64,000 nucleotides of DNA from Bacillus sp. JCM 19034 (GTDB taxonomy: Bacteria > Bacillota > Bacilli > Bacillales > Bacillaceae_D). A model generated the notes under the pieces. It saw only the letters and a list, made by a program, of their open reading frames with translations. It did not search any database and was not told the DNA's origin. Each line of letters opens with the position of its first letter. The first letter of the stretch is position 1. This document shows positions 57,001-64,000 of this stretch, one piece after another. The stretch spans positions 582,630 through 646,629 of the forward strand of contig NZ_BAXR01000001.1 in assembly GCF_001310635.1 (NCBI RefSeq), in the 5' to 3' direction. The position numbers and the translations under genes were made by a program.

Positions 57001-57210
57001 GATAAATCTCTCCTATTTAAAAGTGATATCATTAATTTATCCTAAAACTCATTAACAATGACAAAAAAATCACTTTTAATAAAGGCGATTATTATATTTA
57101 TAATGGACTATTTTTAAAGTCCTTTTAACTGTTTATTCGCTTGTAAATTAACGCTCCCGTTCGTTTTGTAAGGTTAGTTAGACAAGAAAATATTTCTGGT
57201 TGACCATCTT

Positions 57211-57926
57211 TAAGTACTTTATCTAACAGCACCTAATAAAACGTCACATATTCATGTTTTGAATGCTAAAGCTTTTTGGAATACGTACTTTTGTGAACAT
57301 AGTATTCAAGTAACTGAATCAGATTCATCACTTTCTTTAGAGTATACGTTTGGTGAGTTACTAATTAATCAAATCGAGCAAGCTGGAATAATTCATGTAA
57401 CAAATGCGGACCAAATTTCTGAAGAACGCTTAGCTGAATTAATCGCTTTTCTCCAAAATCTACAACCGAACGCAATAATTAAAAATGGGAACGATACTAA
57501 CGACCATTGCGAGAATTCACTATCTTCCTTAAAGGTTACCACTGCAGATGATTTATATAGACACCAAATCAAACTATTTTCATCAAGTAGCAACTTAGAG
57601 ATTATTGGGCAATATGGGATAGATACTCTCGTCTATCAGCGTATATACCTATTGATTTTCAGGCGTTAGAAAACTTTCTTACGAAGCTCCCTAATGAGGT
57701 GTTTCGTATGAAAGGGAGATGCTATAATCCCTCTACCAAACAGCTTCATTCCATTTCTCAAGTTGGAACATCCATACAAGTTGAGACGACGGAAGTCTAT
57801 CCTGTACCATCAGTTGAAGTTTTAACAGAGTTCCTATTTATAGGTTCTGAATTACATGTTCAAGAATTAAAAAGTATGTTGGATAACTGTTTACAAATGA
57901 GTGATCAGAATAAATTGGCTTACTAA
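57211..57926 (+). pseudogene. CobW-type C-terminal fragment (truncated and frameshifted)
   Basis: The frame from about 57211 reads SHIHVLNAKAFWNTYF, YTFGELLINQIEQAG and YQRIY; after one missing base near 57647-57649 it continues PIDFQALENFLTKLPN and RMKGRCYNPSTKQLH, which is the second half of a CobW/YciC GTPase. The N-terminal 90 or so residues with Walker A are absent and the preceding 80 bases do not encode them. I read it as a decayed zinc-chaperone gene. An intact family member lies at 59975. Confidence 0.72.
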
Positions 57927-57968
57927 TCCGTTGGAAGAAGGTAGCTTTTTACCTTTTTCCTTTACATA

Positions 57969-59788
57969 TTAAGGATAAATATAAGGATCGGTTGGAACTT
58001 GAATTTCCCTCCAACTTTTCACATTGATCATAGGTATAAACATCTCATCACTGTCTGTAATACCTAATTCTCCCTTCACATAAATCCATGTGTTCTCTTC
58101 AATCCCCAAGGCCGCCCCGTCCTCAATGACAAGTCCAATAGCATGAGCATCTGCCACACAATGGGTGACAAGAAACCTAGTAATAACAGCCCGGCTGTTC
58201 GCATGACATTCTTCCTCAAGAATGAAGCCCTCCAATTCAATTTCTTTCCCTTTGAAATACTGAGGGTATGACGTAATAGTCGTTAAATAGCTTGCGAAAT
58301 TATCATTCGTCAATGTAAGAACAGGTTTATTTACCATTTCCTCCACAGTTTTGTTTTGATCATTAAGCTCTAGTTCTTCTCCATGACTATGATCATGAGT
58401 AACATAACTAACGCCACGATTCTGAGCTTCGGCGGCACCGAAATCTTTAAAAGGGAGAAGAAAACCTGTAAACAAAGGAAGAATAATCAAACCGTAAGCA
58501 ACAAACGTTTTTAGTGTTCCTCCACTTTCAGACTCTTCATGGCTACATCCCCAAGGACCACATAGACTATGGTCGTGATCATCATATGGGGAAGTAAAAA
58601 TTCGTGGTACTTGGATAAAAAATAAAAATAGAAACAGAACAGATGCAATTTGACTAAAAGTGAGATAATTTGGGTTTATAAATCGCGTAATTTCTCCTGA
58701 TTTATGTAAATGAAAGATAAACACAGCAAATAGGAGTAACACGATCGCCTTAATCATTTGTCGAACTTGTATATAAACCATTGTTACTCCCCCTTTATAT
58801 CCATTGATGAACAAAAAGTAGTGCCCAAGTACTGTGCCTGTAATGATGACAAATAAAACAAGTATAAAGCGTACCTTAAAAACAGCCAACATCATGATCG
58901 TATTTTTTAAATCGATCATCGGACCGTAGATTAGAAAGCTTAGTAATGATGTTTGTGGAAATAGATGACGAAAGGATGCCGCTATAAAAGCATCTGCCTC
59001 AGAGCATAGCGACAGTAAATAGGCAAGACCCATCATCACAACTGTCGATGCTAATATCCCTTCGCCAAGACCTAGTATCGATTGGGTCGAAATATACGTT
59101 TGTACGAATGCTGCTAAAATGGCTCCAATGATTAAAAATTTCCCCATATCAAAAAACTCATCAATAGAATGTTCAAGCATCGCTTTTACACGTCTTGTGA
59201 ATGGTTGCTTTTGCAGCGAAAAATCTTCATTCATAGTCTCTTTAGATCTTTTTAACTGATTTTGTTTAAATAGAAAATAAATCATCGTTGTAATGAAAAT
59301 GGCTATGCAAAGCCTAAGCCCATTCTTAACAAAGCCATTCTCATATCTTCTCCAAAAGCCATATACGTTGAAAAAATAACGATCGGATTAATTAACGGAC
59401 CTGTAAGAAGAAAACCAACTCCGGCAAAAAGAGGTACTCCTTTTGCTATTAAACGACGGACAATCGGGACAATTCCACACTCACAGGCAGGAAACAACGC
59501 CCCTAGCAGACAGCTCATCACAATTGCTAAAAATTTATTTTTCGGCAATAGTTTCTTAAGGTGCTCCTCTGTAACAAAGATTTGAATACTTCCTGCAATG
59601 AAAACACCGATTAACACAAAAGGGATGGCTTCAATTAATATACTAAGAAATACCATATTAAATGTTAACAAGGATTCCGGAAGAACAACTTTCGTTATCG
59701 GAAAACGATCACTAAATGAGATGATTAAGACTGCTACGCCAAGCATAACAAAGCCTATTAACTCGCTATAATTATTTTTCGTCTGCAT
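57969..59788 (-). CDS. ycgR: YcgR/YcgQ-type permease and TIGR03943 protein, fused here (frameshift)
   Basis: The first part (59788-59303 and on to about 58785 after a missing A near 59303-59306) is a DUF318 permease with [18 protein letters not shown]. The second part begins at an internal ATG near 58780 ([16 protein letters not shown]) with a gggggag site before it and is YcgQ-like (TIGR03943), with [15 protein letters not shown] and THDHSHGEE metal-rich segments. In B. subtilis these are two genes of the Zur regulon. Here no stop separates them; either a fusion or an indel that hides the stop. A zinc-related role is inferred. Confidence 0.75.
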
Positions 59789-59855
59789 ATCTGCTACCAG
59801 TCCTCTATTCTTGGTTTAATGCATGTATATGCGGACAAGTCGTTATAATGAATAT

Positions 59856-59876
59856 AAATCATAATAATTACGCTTT
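59856..59876 (-). promoter_or_regulatory. Zur-like operator upstream of ycgR
   Basis: The 21-bp palindrome matches the B. subtilis Zur box (CGTAAT-N-ATTACG core within AAAT/ATTT arms) at 18 of 20 defined positions. It lies about 70 bases before the ycgR start. Zinc-sufficient repression is predicted. Confidence 0.7.
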
Positions 59877-59888
59877 ATAATGAAAAAG

Positions 59889-59925
59889 ACTGACCCAAAG
59901 GATGATTCATACCTTTAGGATCAGT
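59889..59925 (-). terminator. terminator of the CobW gene
   Basis: ACTGA-CC-AAAGG pairs with CCTTT-GG-TCAGT; a TTTTTC tract follows on the minus strand. Confidence 0.7.
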
Positions 59926-59974
59926 GCTATTCACGTTATAAACCGTGACGTATACATTCTTCTATTAAAGTGCT

Positions 59975-60968
59975 CTACATTTTCACTTCCTGAACAACGT
60001 TTTCCCACTCCTGCTTTATTTCATCTATATTTAGATTCATTCCAATTAACACTAAATAATGATCTCCATTGTAGGTTGAACGTTCCCAGCTTACACGCTT
60101 CATTACATTTTGCATTAAATATGTACCATCACCTAAATCGACATAACCTTTCGCCCGTATGAGAACATTTCTCCACTTTTTAAGAAAAGCCTCAATTTCC
60201 GCTTTACTTATTGGAGAAGCCAATGGTAGCGTAATACTTTTAATTTTTGAATAGGACAATTTAGTCGGTCCTTGTTGGTTATCTAGTTTATGCTTGTTCA
60301 TCCTTACTTTCAAAGTTGTTTGCGGTGTCTTCTTTAATCGGCTAAATAAATAATCTAGTTGTATATTACTGAATGTGGAAAACAAAGCCTTTGAAGTCGG
60401 GTTTTGTTTCATTAAAAGCTTCTCAATTTTTGTTTTTCTTTGCTTCTGGCACTAAATCCGTTTTATTAACGATTAATAAATCTGCTACTTCTATTTGATT
60501 TCTCGTCGTTTGCACAAGTTCACGATCAGACTCAAAAATGCTATTATAGGATAAAATATGTTCCGCATCAATTAATGTTATTATCTTCTCTAAGTATACG
60601 TTATTGATCAGTTCGGGCTCGGTCAATGAATCAGCAACCTCATCTGGATTAGCAACCCCAGTCAACTCTATAAAGATGACATCGGGCTTTATTTGGAGTA
60701 GCTTTTCCATCGACTCAACCACTTCACCTTTTTTATTACAACAAATGCAGCCATCTAATAATTTTTCGATTATTTGACTTTTCCCTAATAGAGTGTTCCC
60801 ATCGGTGTCCGTTTTGCCAATTTCATTCATTAACACAGCTGATTTCAAATTTCTATTCGTACACTCTACTAATAGCCTCTCTAGTAGAGTTGTCTTGCCA
60901 CTACCTAAAAATCCACTTAATACGAAAACAGGTGTTCTAGACATTCTTTTCCTCTCCTTAATTATCAT
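59975..60968 (-). CDS. CobW/YciC-type GTPase metallochaperone (frameshift)
   Basis: The protein of about 330 aa has Walker A GFLGSGKTTLL, a CICC metal motif (LLDGCICCNKK), a Walker B ELTGVANP and NKTD. An extra A near 60423-60435 splits it; the second frame carries the CobW_C domain (YVDLGDGTYLMQNVMK). It lies in a run with ycgR and S14 and near a Zur-like box, as in zinc-starvation regulons. It may load zinc onto an essential enzyme (inferred). Confidence 0.82.
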
Positions 60969-60990
60969 TGTTTTATATCATATGTACAAT

Positions 60991-61011
60991 AAAACGTAAT
61001 AATTCTTATTT
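60991..61011 (-). promoter_or_regulatory. weak Zur-like site upstream of the CobW gene
   Basis: AAAACGTAATAATT is a good left half of a Zur box; the right half has three changes. It lies about 30 bases upstream of the CobW start. Confidence 0.4.
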
Positions 61012-61046
61012 GAGAAATATAATAAAAGTTCTTTAAATAACAAAAA

Positions 61047-61071
61047 AGGTGAGACCATTCATGTCTCACCT
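61047..61071 (-). terminator. terminator of rpsN
   Basis: A perfect stem AGGTGAGAC/GTCTCACCT is followed on the minus strand by TTTTTTG. Confidence 0.85.
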
Positions 61072-61081
61072 ACTACTAAAT

Positions 61082-61267
61082 TTACCAGCTAGCCTTCTTT
61101 AGTCCAGGAATTTGTCCTTTATGAGCAAATTCTCTCACACAAATTCGGCAAAGCTTAAATTTTCTTAAAACTGAATGAGGTCTCCCGCATTTATTACAAC
61201 GAGTATATTCACGTACGCTGTATTTTTGAGTGCGTTTCACCTTTTCAATCATTGCCTTCTTAGCCAA
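61082..61267 (-). CDS. rpsN: 30S ribosomal protein S14, zinc-binding form
   Basis: The 61-aa protein is S14 type [14 protein letters not shown] and [14 protein letters not shown] supply the four zinc Cys. In B. subtilis the Zur-regulated S14 paralogue lacks these Cys; here a Cys-type S14 lies beside zinc-stress genes. Whether it is the main S14 (usually in the S10-spc operon) or a second copy cannot be seen from this window. I see no convincing Zur box directly upstream. Confidence 0.92.
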   Translation of the reverse strand: MAKKAMIEKVKRTQKYSVREYTRCNKCGRPHSVLRKFKLCRICVREFAHKGQIPGLKKASW

Positions 61268-61391
61268 TTTAAAAACGCCTCCTTATGATAAAACTTTACA
61301 TAAATAGTAAACCATTATTATATAATGTTCGGTCACCTATTTCACTAGGAGGTTAAAGTAAATAGAGGTTAATGAAGGAGTCTATCTATAT

Positions 61392-62526
61392 TTAAGGTTG
61401 AAGGATCACTTTGATACAATTATCCATTTTCGTATCGAATATTTCATACCCATGCTTCGCTTGTTCAAGTGGTAACGTATGGGTAATAATATCACTCAAA
61501 TCGACCTCATTAGAAGCTATTAAGTCATGGAGGAATGGCATATAGTGGATAACAGGAGCCTGTCCGGTTCGAATGTTAACGTTTCTTTGGAATATATCAC
61601 CAAAGGGAAAAGCATTATAACGTGAAGCGTACACACCTGTTACTTGGATGTTTCCTCCTTTCCTAACTGCTTGACTAGCCATCACTAAAGCACTCATTGA
61701 GCCACCTTGTAGTTTAAGACCTGTTGCGAGAAATTCCATATCGGTCATCTTCCCATCCATTCCGACGCAATCAATCACAACGTCTGCACCACCATTTGTC
61801 TGGTCATGTAAAAAAGCACCGACATTTTCGTAATCCTCAAAGTTGACGGTTTCAACATGATTTGTTCGCTTTGCATGCTCAAGACGATACCCAACGTAAT
61901 CAACAGCGATAACCCGCTTGGCACCCTTTAACCAAGCAAACTTTTGTGCTAACAATCCAACCGGTCCACAGCCAAAAATAATGACTGTATCTCCTTCTTT
62001 CATACCTGAGTTATCAACACTCCAATATGCTGTTGTGCCGACATCAGCCAATAACACCAAATTGTTATCGTCTACTTCACTACCTTCAGGGATTTTAAAA
62101 GGGGTAAAATTCCCATAAGGAACTCGCATATATTCTGCTTGTCCACCTGGGTAGCCACCAGTTGTACCGGAATACCCAAAATAAGCTCCCATTTCACCAT
62201 TATCATTTGCTTCGTCGCATTGACTCTCTAGTTGGTTTTTACAAAACCAACATTCACCACAGCTCACATTAAAAGGGATCACGACTCGATCACCTTTTTT
62301 TACCAATGTTACATCTGGTCCTACTTCTTCAACAATTCCCATGCTCATGTCCGATAATATAATTTTCTTGTATATTCGGAATCATGCCATGGATTAAATG
62401 CAAATCAGAACCACAAATAGCTGTGTTCGTTAATTTCACAATAATATCATCAGATTTCTGAATACTAGGGGCTTCGACCTCTTTAACGACAACATTTTTT
62501 ACACCTTGATACGTTACAGCTTTCAT
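61392..62526 (-). CDS. zinc-dependent alcohol dehydrogenase family protein (frameshift)
   Basis: The protein of about 378 aa starts MKAVTYQGVKNVVVKEV with catalytic zinc motif CGSDLHLIHG and GHE, then structural zinc CGECWFCKNQLESQC, and FGCGPVGLL for NAD. The frame breaks near 62329-62350 in GHE/MGIVEEVG. The pattern is that of the glutathione-independent formaldehyde-dehydrogenase-like group in Bacillus. Substrate not certain. The start follows aaggag by 8 bases. Confidence 0.85.
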
Positions 62527-62553
62527 GGCTGATTCTCCTTCTATCACGTTAAT

Positions 62554-62913
62554 TTATTGGGGTGGGGTAGGAAATAATCCTTTTCGGTTGTTATTTTCTG
62601 GGAATAGTTTCATTTCTGCAATATCAATCGCGGTTTGAGCAGCTTTTAAATCAAGCAGCTGCTGCTCACTTACATCGTAAGGAAAAAACCATTTTTTTTG
62701 AATCATTAATTCTTTCACTTCATTTTGGTAATCAATTGCAGCTTCCATTTGATTACGAATAACGGTTCTTACCTCTGGACTAGCTGCCTCCGTTAAGGCA
62801 ATTGAATAATTTCGAACTGCTTCTTTTGCAGTAATTAACAGATCTAGTGCAATTGCTGAATCGACTTGTTCTGGCATTCCTACAGAGTTAATAGGATCTA
62901 AATAATCATTCAT
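62554..62913 (-). CDS. CotF-family spore coat protein
   Basis: The 119-aa protein has the CotF pattern of two helix pairs: ALDLLITAKEAVRNYSIALTE, ASPEVRTVIRNQMEAAIDYQ and VKELMIQKKWFFPYDVSEQQL. The Pro-rich tail (GLFPTPPQ) is variable. It follows a 68-aa partner gene by 17 bases. A second, divergently transcribed pair of the same two types lies at 63.3-63.8 kb. Confidence 0.82.
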   Translation of the reverse strand: MNDYLDPINSVGMPEQVDSAIALDLLITAKEAVRNYSIALTEAASPEVRTVIRNQMEAAIDYQNEVKELMIQKKWFFPYDVSEQQLLDLKAAQTAIDIAEMKLFPENNNRKGLFPTPPQ

Positions 62914-62930
62914 ATGATCAACCTCACTTC

Positions 62931-63137
62931 TTAGTGTGTGTTTGAATAAGGGTAAAGACGTTGAAGCTGTTTTACGTCGTTAATCGACATTTGGACGTTT
63001 TTTTCCATCAACGCACGCAATTCTTGGTCAAAAACAACTCCTTGCATCATTTTTGATTTTAATAATGCAACTGTTTTTAGATTTAATAATTCATGAATAT
63101 CCATCGTCTCATGAAAAGCTGAGTTTTCCTGTCCCAT
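62931..63137 (-). CDS. 68-aa partner of the CotF-family protein
   Basis: The product reads HETMDIHELLNLKTVALLKS, KMMQGVVFDQELRALMEKNV. It matches the small gene at 63279 (LHEILTFKNLCLTKSTTMQG) in length and motif, HEL(L/I)-x-(F/L)K-x(3)-L-x-KS-x-(T/M)MQG. Such small proteins accompany CotF-type coat proteins in Bacillaceae; the function is unknown. Confidence 0.75.
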   Translation of the reverse strand: MGQENSAFHETMDIHELLNLKTVALLKSKMMQGVVFDQELRALMEKNVQMSINDVKQLQRLYPYSNTH

Positions 63138-63278
63138 ATACTTCCCTCCTCATCGTTATTCGTTAATGGTATTTTGTCTCCGACGATATCAACCTATACA
63201 AGTCGTCTTGAATAATAAATGCTGTAAAACGTAAGCTAAAGGTAAAAGCTTTACTACTACGAAGATTGAGGTGAAATC

Positions 63279-63485
63279 ATGGCTATTCAACTAGCTCTTC
63301 ATGAACGTTTAGAGCTTCATGAAATATTAACATTCAAAAATCTTTGCTTAACAAAATCAACTACGATGCAAGGATTAGTAGGCTGTAAAGAATTGAAGGC
63401 AATTCTTCAAGCAGATGTTACAGATGGAAAACAGCACATCAAACAATTAAATACTTTATTAAAGGACGGGAGCGTTTCATCATGA
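63279..63485 (+). CDS. 68-aa partner protein, second copy
   Basis: The product begins MAIQLALHERLELHEILTF and is a diverged paralogue of the 62931 gene. It overlaps the next gene by four bases (ATGA), so the pair is coupled. A ribosome site (gaggtg) is present. The two pairs are arranged back to back. Confidence 0.78.
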   Translation: MAIQLALHERLELHEILTFKNLCLTKSTTMQGLVGCKELKAILQADVTDGKQHIKQLNTLLKDGSVSS

Positions 63486-63778
63486 CGAATATCGTGCAAA
63501 AAATTGCTGGTATGAGTGGAATGACAGATCAAGTCATCGCTACGGACTTTTTAATTGCTACTAAGTCTGCAGTTAGAAATTTAACATTCGCATTGACTGA
63601 ATCTGCCACTCCTGAAGTAAGAGAAGTGTTACGTGGGCAGTTAAATGATGCGATTGAAGCACATGAACGAATTAGTCAATACATGATGGCAAAGGGCTAC
63701 TACCATCCAAGTGATTTAGAGCAGCAGTTAAAAGTTGATCTAAAAGCATCTAAAACAGCTCTCCAATTAGCCGATTAA
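63482..63778 (+). CDS. CotF-family spore coat protein, second copy
   Basis: The 98-aa protein reads IATDFLIATKSAVRNLTFALTE, ATPEVREVLRGQLNDAIEAHE and QYMMAKGYYHPSDLEQQL. It is the paralogue of the 62554 gene but without the Pro-rich tail. It overlaps its 68-aa partner by ATGA. Confidence 0.82.
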   Translation: MTNIVQKIAGMSGMTDQVIATDFLIATKSAVRNLTFALTESATPEVREVLRGQLNDAIEAHERISQYMMAKGYYHPSDLEQQLKVDLKASKTALQLAD

Positions 63779-63889
63779 CAGGCCAAATACGACAATATTT
63801 CCTTTAAAAATAAAGTTCTAGACCTTGCTTGTTTTACTTGCTATTCATTTAATTAAATATAGTTACACAATAGGAAGATGAAAATGGTG

Positions 63890-63923
63890 AAATCTGCAGC
63901 TAGACACGGTCAGCTGCAGATTT
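63890..63923 (+). terminator. terminator after the second CotF pair
   Basis: AAATCTGCAGC pairs perfectly with GCTGCAGATTT; the flank is only weakly T-rich. The last 80 bases of the window show no other feature. Confidence 0.65.
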
Positions 63924-64000
63924 GGTGTGAAATTACCTAAATTTTGTACCAAGGTGCATGTTTGGACCCTTTTCTTCCTCATTCCTGCACCTATCCGCTA

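Noticed and set aside
57393..57593. Antisense open frame in the CobW fragment
   Set aside because: It is a shadow of the CobW reading frame with no ribosome site.
1..64000. CRISPR array or insertion sequence
   Set aside because: I saw no regularly spaced repeats and no transposase reading frame or terminal inverted repeats in the window.

Overview
The window comes from a low-GC, endospore-forming Bacillaceae bacterium that uses selenocysteine. Spore genes (sspN, sspO, sspP, tlp, YppG, two CotF pairs, a coiled-coil coat-like cluster) and local synteny with the citB-tlp-yneP-yneQ region of Bacillus subtilis place it in that family. A tRNA-Sec with a UCA anticodon, selA, selB and selD are all present. 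That combination is uncommon in Bacillaceae; Anaerobacillus-like alkaliphiles are my best guess, but this is inference.

Layout. 0-2 kb: dTDP-sugar genes (rfbA, rfbB, start of rfbD) in overlapping order. 2.2-6.4 kb: coiled-coil and coat-like spore proteins plus a coat-gene remnant. 6.5-11.3 kb: LCP ligase, polysaccharide deacetylase and a two-component system sharing a 17-bp promoter motif with the deacetylase. 11.5-18.7 kb: hydrolase, msrA, a HesB-like Cys protein, a GC-rich structured intergenic region, cheV, a SurA-like lipoprotein, a HesB-like selenoprotein, a dipeptidase, Hsp20 and YppG. 18.8-28.8 kb: a second HesB-like ORF with in-frame UGA, MFS transporter, ykuI, hydrolase, metA, RNase H, nadE, yneQ, tlp, yneP, double-AAA ATPase. 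29-37.9 kb: copC/copD, VTT and VanZ membrane proteins, DUF421, citB, small spore proteins. 37.4-47.4 kb: the selenium locus. 47.5-52.3 kb: kduI/kduD uronate genes between a LacI and a DeoR regulator, then a Gly/Ala-rich protein and a rhodopsin-transducer homologue. 52.5-54.1 kb: XRE regulator, tRNA-Sec, phage-like fragment. 54.2-57 kb: two tandem CNNM/CorC paralogues. 57.2-61.3 kb: zinc-type cluster (CobW fragment, YcgR/YcgQ, CobW, S14) with Zur-like boxes. 61.4-62.5 kb: alcohol dehydrogenase. 62.5-63.8 kb: two divergent CotF-family pairs.

The selenium locus is the main find. selA, a SelW-like CxxU protein and selD (itself with Sec) lie next to a five-gene operon on the opposite strand to selD: selB, a SenB-like glycosyltransferase overlapping selB, and a PhnD/PhnE/PhnC-type ABC importer. 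I infer one selenium module: import, selenophosphate, Sec-tRNA and decoding, and possibly a selenosugar branch. Three selenoproteins are well supported (SelD, SelW-like, HesB-like); a fourth HesB-like one is a candidate. All four are cut short by any annotation that treats UGA as stop.

At least 20 apparent one-base frameshifts occur, mostly in short homopolymers and often in essential genes (citB, nadE, selA, selB). I read these as assembly or sequencing indels, not decay, and annotate such genes as single genes with the break noted.
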